The notes under the pieces are model-generated. The model did not search any database and was not told the DNA's origin. It was given only the letters and a program-made list of their open reading frames with translations. 64,000 bases of DNA. It comes from Roseibacillus persicicus. GTDB lineage: Bacteria > Verrucomicrobiota > Verrucomicrobiia > Verrucomicrobiales > Akkermansiaceae. Of this stretch, positions 33,748 to 43,188 are shown piece after piece. Position 1 is the stretch's first letter; each line of letters begins with the position of its first letter. Location: contig NZ_BMXI01000021.1 of NCBI RefSeq assembly GCF_014651675.1, forward strand, positions 1 through 64,000, in the 5' to 3' direction. Both the position numbers and the translations under genes were made by a program.

Positions 33748-36700
33748 ATGATCTCCTTTTTCGCCCGGAACGACATCGCCACCAATATCCTGATGGTGGC
33801 GATTCTGATCGTGGCAGGCTGGTTTGCGTTGGAGAAGATTCCTTACGAGATACAACCCAACGAAGTCTTTCAAGAGGTTCGAGTCAACATCAGCTACCGT
33901 GGAGGCAGCCCGGCGGATGTGGAGCGGGATGTCGCCATCCCCGTCGAGCAGGCCCTGGAGGGCTTGGCAGGAGTGAAAAGGTTGCGAACCGAGAGCAATC
34001 GGGGCGGCTGCGAAATTGAGGTGGAAGCCAAGGACGGCGTCGATCCCAAAGAGCTCCTCGAGGAGGTGAAAGCCCGCGTCGATCAGGTCAACACCTTCCC
34101 CTCCGAGATCGAGCGCCCCCGCTATCGCGTGCCTGCCACGGAAGAATGGCGTGAAGTCATCACCATCGCAGTTGTCGGCGACCTCAGTGAACACGATTTG
34201 CTTGAAGCCAGCAGACTGGTCCGGGATCAAGTCGCGGCCCTGCCCGGGGTCTCGAATGCCAAGATTGCCGGCAATTCCCCGGCGGAAATTTCCATCGAGG
34301 CCAAGCCGGACCGGCTGCTTCACTTTGGCCTTTCTCTCAGCAATATCACCGATGCCATCCGCCGCTCCTCCATCGACCTGCCCGCCGGTCAAGTCCAGAC
34401 TCCGGGTGGCAGTGTCCTGATTCGCACCACTGGCCAAGCCTACTCCCGCGAACAATTCGAAGACATCGTGCTCCGTTCCCGGGACGGAGCGGAGATTCGA
34501 TTGGGCGATGTCGCCACCGTGAAAGACGGCTTTGAAGAGAATCAAAAAATCGTCCGCTTCAACGGCGTCCCCTGCCTGCTGGTAGAGGTCTATCGCATCG
34601 GGGATCAGAATGCGCTGGAAATTGCGGACGTTGTCAAAGGTTACGTCAAATCCTCCGCCTCCCGCCTTCCGTCCGGAGTGCACCTGTCCATCTGGGACGA
34701 CGACTCACAAGCTTTGCGCGGCAGACTTTCCACCCTCATCAAGTCTCTCGTTCAAGGCGCCCTGTTGGTCTTGGTTGTATTGGGGCTGTTCCTCCGCCCC
34801 ACGTTGGCTCTCTGGATTCTTTTAGGTATTCCGGTTGCCTTTGCCGGCGGTCTCATCTTCATGCCCATTCTCGGCACCACCATCAACATGATGTCCCTCT
34901 TCGGTTTCATCATCGTCTTGGGAATTGTCGTCGACGATGCGATCGTGACTGGAGAAAATATCTACACCAAGCTTCGCGAGGGGTTGGAACCGACCGACGC
35001 GGCCATTATGGGGACCAAGGAGGTCTCGACGCCCGTCACCTTTGGCATCATCACCACTATTGTCGCCTTCATCCCTCTAATGTTCATGCCGGATTCCTGG
35101 GCCTCCTACACCAAGCCCATTTTGCCGGTAGTCGCTCCTGTTCTGCTCTTTTCCCTCATCGAGTCCAAGCTGATCCTCCCGAGTCACCTGAAGCACCTGA
35201 AGACCAACCGAAACACAACGCGGCTCAATTGGTTCGAGCGTTTTCAGCAAAAGATTTCCCGTAGTCTGGAGTTCTTCGTGGAGAAGGTGTTTCAACCCAT
35301 CCTCAATCTCTGCCTCCACTACCGCTATGCCGCTGTTTCCCTCTTTGCGGCCATTGCCATTGCCTTCGTCGGTTACTGGAAAGGCGGACATTTGGGCTTC
35401 GTGAGCCTTCCTTCCATCGACCGGGATATGATCAATGCCTGGGTTGAACTCCCCCGCGACACCCCAATCGAAGAGACCGACAAAATGGTGGCCCGCATGT
35501 ATCAGGCCGCCCTCCAGCTCCAGGAGGAATACTCCGATCCCACCACCGGCCAATCGCTCATCACCAACATCATCACCTCTACGGGAGGTTGGCATTCCCG
35601 CCCGAACAACGATCCTCAGCAAGGCTCGATTGCCTTTGAGCTTCTCCCTCCGGAAAAACGAGCCGAGCAATTTTCCAAGCTCCGAAATTCTGATATCTCC
35701 GACCGTTATCGGGAAATCATGGGCCCCATTGATGATGAAGTGAGACGCTTCAATATCTTTGGCGAAATGGGTGGCGGTCGCTTTGGTGAAGACTCGGGCC
35801 GCTCGATCGAAGTTCAGGTCCGCGGTCCCCATTCCCCGGAAAAAATCGCTGCCATGGACCAAATCGAAGAACTCTTCGACAGCTACCGAGACCGCGGCAT
35901 CACTTCCACTTGGCATGACGCCGAACGAGGCCGCGAAGAAATTCAGCTCACTCTCAAGCCTCGAGCAACCGAGCTAGGCCTCACTCAACGTGAACTCGCC
36001 TCTCAAGTCCGGGCCGCATTCTTCGGCGAACAAGCCCAACGTATTCAAAGAGAAAGGGATGACATTCGAGTAATGGTGCGTCTGCCGGAAGAGGATCGCG
36101 CCTCGCTCGACACCTTGGACAACTTGGTGCTGCGAGCCCCCAATGGCGCGGAAATCCCCTTCTCTGCGGCCGCCGACATCAAGTTCACCCGCTCCCCGGG
36201 CCGTTTGAAGCGCATCAATGGCCTGCAAGTCAATGAGCTGACCGCCCAAGTGAGAGACGACGAAATCGACGTGATTGGAATCGCGAGGGACGCGGCTCCG
36301 CAGATCGATAAACTCTTGGCCTCCACCAACCTCTCATGGGCCTACACCGGATTCGTCGCTGACGATGGCGAGACCTTGCGACGCACTTCTTTGGGAGGAA
36401 TACTTCTTCTTCTCACCCTCTACGCTCTCCTGGCCATTCCCTTCAAATCGCTCGTGCAGCCCATCTTCGTTCTCCTTGCGATTCCGTTCGGTATCATCGG
36501 CGCTATGCTCGGGCACATCATCATGGACCAGACTCCTTCCTGGCTTTCAGTCTTCGGAATCCTCGCCCTCACTGGGGTGGTCGTGAATGACTCGCTGGTA
36601 TTGGTCGACTTCATCAATCGGCGAAGAGAAAGCGATATGAGCCTTCACGAAGCTGTTCTGCAGGCTGGGTCACGCCGCTTCCGCCCCATTCTGCTCACAT

Positions 36701-36960
36701 CCCTCACGACCTTTGCGGGCCTCATGCCGCTCATCTCGGAACGCTCTTTGCAGGCTCAATTCCTCAAACCGATGGCCATCTCGCTGGCATTCGGTATTCT
36801 CTTTGCAACCTTTATTACGCTGCTACTCATTCCCACGGCCTATCTCATCACGGAGGATATCAAGAGGGCCTTCGGCAGCTTTTACCGTTGGTATCGCAAA
36901 CCGTTTCAAGAGAATCGCTCTCCGACAAAGGTTGCCTCCGAGGAATCATCAGCTCAGTAA
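33748..36960 (+). CDS. RND-type efflux permease (AcrB superfamily)
   Basis: A 1070-residue inner-membrane proton-driven pump subunit. It has 12 membrane segments in two halves, each followed by large periplasmic porter domains. The family marks are FFARNDIATNILMVAILIVA at the start, GIVVDDAIVTGENIY in TM4 (two Asp of the proton relay) and VVNDSLVLVDFINRR in the second half. It belongs to the HAE-1/HAE-2-like RND group. No membrane-fusion protein or outer-membrane channel gene is adjacent, so it must use partners from elsewhere. Substrate unknown. The 379-residue gene follows 9 bases later. Confidence 0.93.
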   Translation: MISFFARNDIATNILMVAILIVAGWFALEKIPYEIQPNEVFQEVRVNISYRGGSPADVERDVAIPVEQALEGLAGVKRLRTESNRGGCEIEVEAKDGVDPKELLEEVKARVDQVNTFPSEIERPRYRVPATEEWREVITIAVVGDLSEHDLLEASRLVRDQVAALPGVSNAKIAGNSPAEISIEAKPDRLLHFGLSLSNITDAIRRSSIDLPAGQVQTPGGSVLIRTTGQAYSREQFEDIVLRSRDGAEIRLGDVATVKDGFEENQKIVRFNGVPCLLVEVYRIGDQNALEIADVVKGYVKSSASRLPSGVHLSIWDDDSQALRGRLSTLIKSLVQGALLVLVVLGLFLRPTLALWILLGIPVAFAGGLIFMPILGTTINMMSLFGFIIVLGIVVDDAIVTGENIYTKLREGLEPTDAAIMGTKEVSTPVTFGIITTIVAFIPLMFMPDSWASYTKPILPVVAPVLLFSLIESKLILPSHLKHLKTNRNTTRLNWFERFQQKISRSLEFFVEKVFQPILNLCLHYRYAAVSLFAAIAIAFVGYWKGGHLGFVSLPSIDRDMINAWVELPRDTPIEETDKMVARMYQAALQLQEEYSDPTTGQSLITNIITSTGGWHSRPNNDPQQGSIAFELLPPEKRAEQFSKLRNSDISDRYREIMGPIDDEVRRFNIFGEMGGGRFGEDSGRSIEVQVRGPHSPEKIAAMDQIEELFDSYRDRGITSTWHDAERGREEIQLTLKPRATELGLTQRELASQVRAAFFGEQAQRIQRERDDIRVMVRLPEEDRASLDTLDNLVLRAPNGAEIPFSAAADIKFTRSPGRLKRINGLQVNELTAQVRDDEIDVIGIARDAAPQIDKLLASTNLSWAYTGFVADDGETLRRTSLGGILLLLTLYALLAIPFKSLVQPIFVLLAIPFGIIGAMLGHIIMDQTPSWLSVFGILALTGVVVNDSLVLVDFINRRRESDMSLHEAVLQAGSRRFRPILLTSLTTFAGLMPLISERSLQAQFLKPMAISLAFGILFATFITLLLIPTAYLITEDIKRAFGSFYRWYRKPFQENRSPTKVASEESSAQ

Positions 36961-36969
36961 AAGCCCTCA

Positions 36970-38109
36970 ATGAAACCCCTTCCCCTTCTCATCGCCCTGT
37001 GCGGTCTCGCTCTCGTGGGCGGCATCATCCTCGTTCAGACTCGGCCTACCCCACCCGAGCAAGCTATGGATTCCGCGCCCCAGGCGCCTTTGCCGTCCAA
37101 CTTTGAGGAACTTGATGAGCCTCTTCCTCCCATTCCCCGCCCTCCTCTTCTGGAAGAAGACCTCGTCCCCGATCCCCAGCTGGTGGCACTGGTGGAGGAA
37201 CACTTGGGAATGAGCTTCACCGAGTCGCCGGTCTTTGAGCCAGTCGATGCCGAAACCATCATCAAAGTCGTCAGTGAGGGCGTAACCGCGACTCTCAGTT
37301 CGGAAGGGAAAGACACGCTGAATACCATTTGCCAACGTATCGGCGCATTGCCCTCCTTTCAACCTCTCGACCAAACCGTCATCACAATTCTAGCTGGCGA
37401 GGTGCGTGGAGTCATCACTCCTACGCGTAACCTCATCATGCACGACTTCCAGAGCAGCTCCCCTCCCGAGCAGGCTGCTCTCGTTAATCTTCTCGCCCAG
37501 CGTTTGCTTTCCCAGCGCTTTCCAGCACCCGCCTCCTCCGCAAGCGTTGATCAAATTCTAGCCCGGCACTTCGCGGTCCAAACTCTCGCTCTTTCAGTGG
37601 AAAAGGAATTTCGGAAAACGTTGCCCGCCTACCCTCCGTCTCTCAATGAGAACATTCGCGAAAGCATTCTGTTAGGTCTTCCCGCATTCTTCCACGAACT
37701 CTCCACCTTCGGTGAATTCCACCTGTTAGACCAGCTCACCGGCACAAAGGTCGCGGAAGCTTACTCCGCAGTCAGGAGTGAGTCCTCGACCCCGTCGCGC
37801 GCCCTCCTGGCCTTTCCCTTCACCCAACCTGTATCCGAGGGTCCCAGCGATCTCGGAGCGATTCCACTGTATCTCCTTCTCCTCGAAGGCTCGGACCCAA
37901 CCAGCGCCCGAACTCTATCGAAAAACCTCGTGGGCGACGAGGCCAGGCTCGCCGAAGGAGCGCTCACCTGGACTCTCCGCTTCAGTAGCGAGCAGAGCCC
38001 GCCCCGCGTCGCTGAAGCCTTGCGCAGCTACTTCTCCCTTCGCGACCCCGAACGCAAGGTGTCCATCGAGGTTCGCGGGGAAGAGATTATTCTCGTCGTC
38101 CGCCCCTAG
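36970..38109 (+). CDS. Membrane-anchored protein, unknown function
   Basis: 379 residues. One hydrophobic N-terminal segment (about 3-23, PLPLLIALCGLALVGGIILV) acts as signal or anchor, followed by a Pro/Glu-rich linker (about 26-65). The rest is a helical, mostly soluble domain, probably periplasmic. I recognise no family. It starts 9 bases after the RND gene, so a function with that pump is plausible but unproven. Its stop overlaps the convergent nadK stop: the four bases CTAG (38106-38109) serve both strands. Confidence 0.65.
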   Translation: MKPLPLLIALCGLALVGGIILVQTRPTPPEQAMDSAPQAPLPSNFEELDEPLPPIPRPPLLEEDLVPDPQLVALVEEHLGMSFTESPVFEPVDAETIIKVVSEGVTATLSSEGKDTLNTICQRIGALPSFQPLDQTVITILAGEVRGVITPTRNLIMHDFQSSSPPEQAALVNLLAQRLLSQRFPAPASSASVDQILARHFAVQTLALSVEKEFRKTLPAYPPSLNENIRESILLGLPAFFHELSTFGEFHLLDQLTGTKVAEAYSAVRSESSTPSRALLAFPFTQPVSEGPSDLGAIPLYLLLLEGSDPTSARTLSKNLVGDEARLAEGALTWTLRFSSEQSPPRVAEALRSYFSLRDPERKVSIEVRGEEIILVVRP

Positions 38110-38957
38110 AGGCCCCCGCCGCTCCACAAGAGCTTTTTGCGAAGGGTTTCGTAAAAGGAGTGACCGGGCAAGCGCACCACACGCAGTGGATTCGGAGCCT
38201 TGTCCACCACCACGACGCTATCCGGTGCAACCCGTAAGATATCGCGTCCATCCACAGTGAAAAGAATTGGCTCGGGGCTATCTCCACTCGGCGACAACTC
38301 GACTACCGAATCATCCCCAATGACCAGAGCCCGCCCGCTCAAGGTGTGGGGGCAAATTGGAGTCATCACCATCACCTCCGCCCGGGGCCCAACCAAAGGT
38401 CCTCCTGCAGCCAGTGAATAGGCCGTCGAACCTGTCGGAGTCGCGACAATCAGTCCATCGGCGCGATACTCATTCAAAATCTCCCCATCCACCTTGGCCT
38501 CCAGGGAAACCAAACGCCCGGTTTCTCCCCGCATCAGAACCACCTCATTGAGGGCGAGAAACTCGTGCTCTTTGCCACCCTCCTCCCGCATCCGAACCCG
38601 CAACATACTGCGCTCGACCTGCAGATGGAGTCCTCCGGTGACCACTTCCGCCAACTGATCCACATCCTCATCCTGACAAGCCGTCAGAAAGCCCAAATGC
38701 CCGATATTTACCCCCGCCACCGGAACCGGAGCGCCGCCCATGCGGTGAAGGGTCTCGAGAAAGGTGCCGTCTCCACCGATGGAAATCACCAAATCCGCCC
38801 CCTCCCAGAATCTCTTCACCCCAGGTCGTCCGACCACCGCCCCTCCTTCCTCATCGAGGGTGACTGTCCACCCACGCTTCTCAAAGGCAGCGCAAACCCG
38901 CCCAAATGCATCCGCCACATCAGGCTTCCGCGGATTCACAAATACCCCTAAATTCAT
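38106..38957 (-). CDS. nadK: NAD kinase
   Basis: NadK makes NADP+ from NAD+ and ATP. The 283-residue protein has the ATP-binding loop SIGGDGTFLETLHRMGG with the diagnostic G-G-D-G, NIGHLGFLTACQDED, and the conserved catalytic/binding segment TPTGSTAYSLAAGGPLV. The start is the ATG at 38957 (MNLGVFVNPRKPDVADAFGR); the longer frame to 39011 would overlap tlyA. It lies 28 bases after the tlyA gene on the same strand. Confidence 0.95.
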   Translation of the reverse strand: MNLGVFVNPRKPDVADAFGRVCAAFEKRGWTVTLDEEGGAVVGRPGVKRFWEGADLVISIGGDGTFLETLHRMGGAPVPVAGVNIGHLGFLTACQDEDVDQLAEVVTGGLHLQVERSMLRVRMREEGGKEHEFLALNEVVLMRGETGRLVSLEAKVDGEILNEYRADGLIVATPTGSTAYSLAAGGPLVGPRAEVMVMTPICPHTLSGRALVIGDDSVVELSPSGDSPEPILFTVDGRDILRVAPDSVVVVDKAPNPLRVVRLPGHSFYETLRKKLLWSGGGL

Positions 38958-38985
38958 CGAACTTCGATTGTGCCCTAAATTTGTC

Positions 38986-39708
38986 TTAAAACCACCCCAA
39001 GAATTCGACATTTCCGTCTGTTCCCTGAATTGGACTTTCCATCACTCCACGCCACTCGCGGCCAGACTCTTCCACCACGAAGTTGCGAATCTTATCAACC
39101 GCCTTCTGACGAAGGCTTTCCTCTCTAACAATTCCACCCTTGGACACTTCATCACGGGACAACTCGAACTGCGGTTTGATCAATGCCACAACCTGACCTC
39201 CCTCTTTCAAAACCGAAAACACCGCCGGCAACACCTTGGTCATCGAGATAAATGAGAGGTCCAGAACCGCGATATCGACCCGCTCCCCGAGATCACTTTC
39301 GGTCAGGTAACGAGAGTTGAACTTCTCCTTCACCACGACTCTCGGGTCCGTTCGCAGTTTGTAAACGAGCTGATTGGTACCCACGTCCACCGCATGGACC
39401 CGCGACGCCCCACGCTGCAAGAGGCAATCGGTAAAGCCCCCCGTGGAGGAGCCGGTATCGAGACAAACGAAATCTGTCACATCGATTCCAAAATGCTCGA
39501 GCGCGCCCTCCAACTTGAGCCCACCCCGACCGACGAACTTGGGTTTCTCCCTGATGCTCAGATCCGCATCAGGGGCGACTTTACTGGACGCCTTGCTCAC
39601 CCGCTCCGTGCCGAGAAACACTTCTCCGGCCATCACCAGGCGCTTGGCGACCTCCCGCGACTCACACAGCCCACGGGAAACTAACAAACTATCCACTCGT
39701 TCTTTCAC
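38986..39708 (-). CDS. tlyA: TlyA-family rRNA 2'-O-methyltransferase
   Basis: 240 residues. The N-terminal S4 RNA-binding domain is ERVDSLLVSRGLCESREVAK, followed by a FtsJ-like methyltransferase domain with the SAM motif DTGSSTGGFTDCLL and the conserved VALIKPQFE segment. Members methylate the 2'-hydroxyl of specific cytidines in 16S/23S rRNA and affect capreomycin sensitivity; some are called hemolysin A. The start overlaps the LOG-family gene stop by ATGA. Exact rRNA target is not inferred here. Confidence 0.93.
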   Translation of the reverse strand: MKERVDSLLVSRGLCESREVAKRLVMAGEVFLGTERVSKASSKVAPDADLSIREKPKFVGRGGLKLEGALEHFGIDVTDFVCLDTGSSTGGFTDCLLQRGASRVHAVDVGTNQLVYKLRTDPRVVVKEKFNSRYLTESDLGERVDIAVLDLSFISMTKVLPAVFSVLKEGGQVVALIKPQFELSRDEVSKGGIVREESLRQKAVDKIRNFVVEESGREWRGVMESPIQGTDGNVEFLGWF

Positions 39709-40808
39709 GCTTCGTTGATGGCATTGATGAGCAGGCGCAAGCGCCCGAAACTGCCGCGACGATGGCGGAAAACCAGCCGGGGCAGACCCAGCAACTCGGG
39801 CTCGTCTTCCTCATCGGGCAAAGAACCACACAGCTCCATCGACCCCGACTTCACGATATCGGCAAACTCCAGCTGCAAGCGCGAGAGATACTCTTCGCCC
39901 AGATCCTGCCGGAGGCGAATCACCAGCTTGTCTCCCACATACCGGTAGGAATGAAAGACCCGGTAGAAGCCCGTGATCTCCGCCACTGCCACCTCCACAT
40001 CATCAGTAACTTTAAAAAGGGCGAAATCGTGATCGGAGATCAGCTTCAGACGTTGGAGATGCTCTTGGATAAACTGGTTCCAGAACTTCCAATAAGTTCC
40101 TCCCGGCGCATCTAACAATACAATGGGATAGACAGTAGCCTTGCCCGTTTGGATTAAGGTCAAAGCTTCGAAAATCTCGTCCATGGTGCCAAAACCACCG
40201 GGACACCCCACCGCGGCATCGACTTCTTTGACGAAAGCCAGTTTGCGGGTGAAAAAGTAATTGTAATCGATGAGCTTCGGGTCACCGGCAATGAACTCAT
40301 TCGCGCAGGCTTCGAAGGGCAGAGTGATATTTAGACCAAAGGAATCATCCCTGCCCGCACCCTCATTACCCGCCGCCATGATCCCCGGACCTGCTCCGGT
40401 CACCGACATGAAGCCCTCCTCCCTCATCCGCCGCGCGAATTGCACCGCAGTCTGGTATTCCGGCTCCTCAGGCTTGGTCCGGGCCGACCCGTAGATGGCA
40501 ACTTTGCGACAATTGCGATAGGGATGAAAAACTTCCTCGGACACCCTCATCTCTTTCAGAGCACGGTTCATGAGCTTGAAGTTCGACTCGCTCACCCGAC
40601 CCCTTGCGATGCGAACCGCAGTCGTAATCATCTCGGCTAACAAACAGGGATTGCCGTCATCCTCGATCTCATTGGCCAGGGCCATAATCTTGTCGTCAAG
40701 CGTTCGCTCTCCAGTGGTCCCCACGAACGAACAAGACATCGAACGGGTCATTCCCGCCGTAAAGTCTCGTTCAGCAGGAATCTTGCTCGGCTGTACATGC
40801 TGTGCCAT
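39705..40808 (-). CDS. LOG-family (lysine decarboxylase-like) protein
   Basis: 367 residues from the ATG at 40808 (MAQHVQPSKIPAERDF). The Rossmann-like LOG domain has IYGSARTKPEEPEYQT, VTGAGPGIMAAGNEGAGR and the catalytic-type motif PGGFGTMDEIFEALTLIQTG with Arg/Glu. LOG proteins are nucleotide 5'-monophosphate phosphoribohydrolases (cytokinin-activating type) or PpnN-like nucleosidases. It is longer than plain LOG proteins (about 190-200), with extra N- and C-terminal parts as in the larger TIGR00730-type proteins. It forms an operon with tlyA and nadK. Confidence 0.88.
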   Translation of the reverse strand: MAQHVQPSKIPAERDFTAGMTRSMSCSFVGTTGERTLDDKIMALANEIEDDGNPCLLAEMITTAVRIARGRVSESNFKLMNRALKEMRVSEEVFHPYRNCRKVAIYGSARTKPEEPEYQTAVQFARRMREEGFMSVTGAGPGIMAAGNEGAGRDDSFGLNITLPFEACANEFIAGDPKLIDYNYFFTRKLAFVKEVDAAVGCPGGFGTMDEIFEALTLIQTGKATVYPIVLLDAPGGTYWKFWNQFIQEHLQRLKLISDHDFALFKVTDDVEVAVAEITGFYRVFHSYRYVGDKLVIRLRQDLGEEYLSRLQLEFADIVKSGSMELCGSLPDEEDEPELLGLPRLVFRHRRGSFGRLRLLINAINEA

Positions 40809-40932
40809 GGAAAGAACAATGAAGGGCAGGCGAATTTCGGCAAGGGTCTTGTGAGTATTTGCCCAACCACCGCTTCCAAGCTTTCCCTTCATCTAGGGTG
40901 GATCTTTCCTCATGCTCGGTCATGTTAGGGAC

Positions 40933-42228
40933 ATGAATCTGGCCGCGCTTCCTTCGGTTGAAAAGCTTTCGCAACGACTTGCCCAGCAATCCCAGCTGCC
41001 CAAATCCCTCGTCACCGGCTTTATCAAACGCCAGCTCAGCCCTTTTCGAGAAAGACTAATGGCAGGTGAAGAGCTCACGCGCGAAGAAATAGAAAGCGGG
41101 ATCACGGATGCTTTGGAAACCTTCGAAAGCTCGCGCCTGCAACCCGTCCTGAACGGGACCGGCATCCTGATTCACACCAATCTCGGTCGCGCCCCCCTCG
41201 GCCACCGTGCGGCCCAGGCAGTCTACGATGTCGCCACCAACTACTGTAATCTCGAGATTGACCTCACAACCGGCAAACGCGGGAAAAGAGGCGCCTTTCT
41301 CGAAGAAGCCCTCGCCATTCTCGTCGATGCCGAAGCCGCAACCGTGGTGAACAATTGCGCGGCCTCCCTCGTCCTCACCCTGCGCGCCCTGATTGCGGAA
41401 GGTAAAAACGAAGTCATTGTTTCACGAGGCGAACTCGTGGAAATCGGTGGCGGCTTCCGCATCCCGGACATCCTCGAGACCTCGGGAGCCAAACTTGTCG
41501 AAGTAGGTGCCACCAACAAGACCCACCTGCGCGATTACGAACAGGCAATCACGGACAGAACCGCCCTCATCCTGAAGGTTCATCGCTCCAACTTCTTCCT
41601 CGGTGGTTTCACCGGCGAACCCGAGCTGGAGGAGCTCTTCGACTTGGCTAAAACCCACCACATTCCCCTCGTGGAAGACTTGGGATCCGGCGCGCTCATG
41701 AACACGGACCAACTCGCCCCCATCGAGCACGAACCCCGCCCGCAAGAGCAGCTGGGCAAAGGAATCGAACTCGTGCTTTTTTCGGGAGACAAGCTTCTTG
41801 GAGGCCCCCAGGCGGGCATCATTGCAGGCCGCGCGGACTTGGTTGAGAAAATCAAGCGCGAGCCCTTCTATCGCGCGGTCCGCCCCGACAAGATGATTCT
41901 TACCGCTCTTCAGGAGGTCGTGATCGACTACCTCACTATCAAGGATGACCCCACCCGCATCGACTTGGTTCCCGTGCTTCAAATGCTCAACGAAAGTCCC
42001 GAAGACCTCCGGAGGAAAGCGGCAGATCTGCAGCAACGAATCAGCGAACCCTCGGAGATCGTGGAGACCACGGGCGCTACCGGAGGAGGAACAATGCCAA
42101 AGAGCCAATTCCCCTCGGTGGCGGTGCGCACTGCCAAGAAGCCGGACCTGCCGCACCTCTTTACGCGGGTGGAAGATGACCAGCATCACATCGACCCGCG
42201 GACTCTCCGGCAACCCGAGCGGGAATAG
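40933..42228 (+). CDS. selA: L-seryl-tRNA(Sec) selenium transferase
   Basis: SelA is a PLP enzyme converting seryl-tRNA(Sec) to selenocysteinyl-tRNA(Sec). The protein is 431 residues from the ATG at 40933 (MNLAALPSVEKLSQRL) or 438 from 40912. It shows NGTGILIHTNLGRAPL, TVVNNCAASLVLTLRAL, VHRSNFFLGGFTGEP and the PLP-lysine block FSGDKLLGGPQAGII. The length is close to the family norm (about 460). selB, selD and the Sec tRNA are not in the window. It is followed 29 bases later by a gene with an in-frame TGA, so the pair is almost certainly an operon of Sec synthesis and Sec use. Confidence 0.96.
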   Translation: MNLAALPSVEKLSQRLAQQSQLPKSLVTGFIKRQLSPFRERLMAGEELTREEIESGITDALETFESSRLQPVLNGTGILIHTNLGRAPLGHRAAQAVYDVATNYCNLEIDLTTGKRGKRGAFLEEALAILVDAEAATVVNNCAASLVLTLRALIAEGKNEVIVSRGELVEIGGGFRIPDILETSGAKLVEVGATNKTHLRDYEQAITDRTALILKVHRSNFFLGGFTGEPELEELFDLAKTHHIPLVEDLGSGALMNTDQLAPIEHEPRPQEQLGKGIELVLFSGDKLLGGPQAGIIAGRADLVEKIKREPFYRAVRPDKMILTALQEVVIDYLTIKDDPTRIDLVPVLQMLNESPEDLRRKAADLQQRISEPSEIVETTGATGGGTMPKSQFPSVAVRTAKKPDLPHLFTRVEDDQHHIDPRTLRQPERE

Positions 42229-42257
42229 TTTCCCGCCTCCACTCGTCTGATTTCGAG

Positions 42258-43133
42258 ATGAAGCTTCTCCTCCCCTTTCTATTTTCCACCCTCGTGGCTT
42301 GTTCGACTCCCAACCCTCCCACCCCGCCCGAAATTGGGGCTGTCCGTTGGCAAACGGATCATGACAAGGCTCTCGCCGAAGCTTCCAGAACAGGGAAACC
42401 CGTCTTTCTCCTCTTTCAAGAAGTCCCGGGATGAGGCCCTTGCAAAGTCTTCGGGTCCGAAGTCCTCAGCCATCCCTTGGTAGTCGAATCCATCGAAACG
42501 GATTTCATTCCCCTCCTCGTTCGCAATAACAAGCCCGGCCGAGAGGCTGAACTGTTGGAAAAGTATCACGAGCCCTCCTGGAACTTTCCCGTCGTCCGTT
42601 TTCTCAATGGCGAAGGAAGCGACCTCCTGCCCCGGCGCGACAAACTTTTCAAAGTTCCCCAGCTGCTTCCCCGCATGACAGAAGCCCTCGCGCTCTCGAA
42701 AAAGACTTCGCAAATTCTGCCCCTGGTCCAACCCGGGACCATTCGCCCCGGTCTCATCGCTCTGTCACAACATTGTTTCTGGACGGGCGAATTGGAAATT
42801 GGAGGCATCGAGGGAGTCGTAGAGACCGAAGCCGGATGGCTCAAGGGCTCGGAGGTGACCTTGGTCTATTTCGATAAAGACAAAATCACGGAAGAGAGTT
42901 TGGTAAAAATGGCCAAGGAAGATTCGTGTGCGGATGAAGTCTTTCGAGGTGCCGCTCTAAAAGGCTATCGCCCGGCGAAAGAAGCGGATCAGAAGCGACA
43001 GCTGCAAGGGACCGCTTTCGCCAAGTTGACTGACTTGACGGCCTATCAAAAGACGAAGCTCAACGCCTTTGCTCGCAGCGAGCCCGAGAAGGCGAAGCGC
43101 TATCTGACGCCCAGACAGCGGGAGAAGCTTTGA
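42258..43133 (+). CDS. Selenoprotein: thioredoxin-like lipoprotein (VPGU type)
   Basis: From the ATG at 42258 the frame runs 291 codons to 43133 with one in-frame TGA at codon 59 (42432-42434). Around it the protein reads FLLFQEVPG-U-GPCKVFGSEV, i.e. a U-x-x-C redox motif (Sec59, Cys62) where thioredoxins have C-G-P-C. The N-terminus is a lipoprotein signal with Cys15 (STLVAC). The family resembles the VPGUxxT thioredoxin-like (seleno)proteins, which continue with LSHPLVVESIETDFIPLLVR as here. The C-terminal part with HCFW (Cys173) and a VSYF-like strand resembles an MsrA-like module. It lies 29 bases after selA. A gene caller stopping at TGA would report only a fragment beginning near 42477. 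A pseudogene or sequencing error is the main alternative. Confidence 0.87.
42432..42468 (+). promoter_or_regulatory. SECIS-like hairpin after the Sec codon
   Basis: Right after the TGA (42432-42434), GTCTTCG (42447-42453) pairs with CGAAGTC (42458-42464), with one T-T mismatch, around the loop GGTC (42454-42457). TGAG (42432-42435) can pair with CTCA (42465-42468) at the base. Bacterial SECIS elements sit within the coding region just after the UGA, have an apical loop with G and U, and often a nearby unpaired U; the loop here is about 20 bases from the UGA. The 5' internal loop of 11 bases is large, so folding should be checked. Confidence 0.65.
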
Positions 43134-43188
43134 ACGGTGCCGTGTTACCGAAGAAACTCTCCCGCGAGTTTCCAAGCGAGGCATCCTT

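Noticed and set aside
33727-34683. Minus-strand open frame inside the RND gene
   Set aside because: Antisense shadow of a clear RND permease, without ribosome-binding site or motif.
42477-43133. A shorter gene starting at TTG 42477, as an ordinary gene caller would report
   Set aside because: It lacks the lipoprotein signal and redox motif, has no ribosome-binding site, and starts inside a conserved domain. The upstream frame, open except for one TGA next to selA, fits a selenoprotein better.
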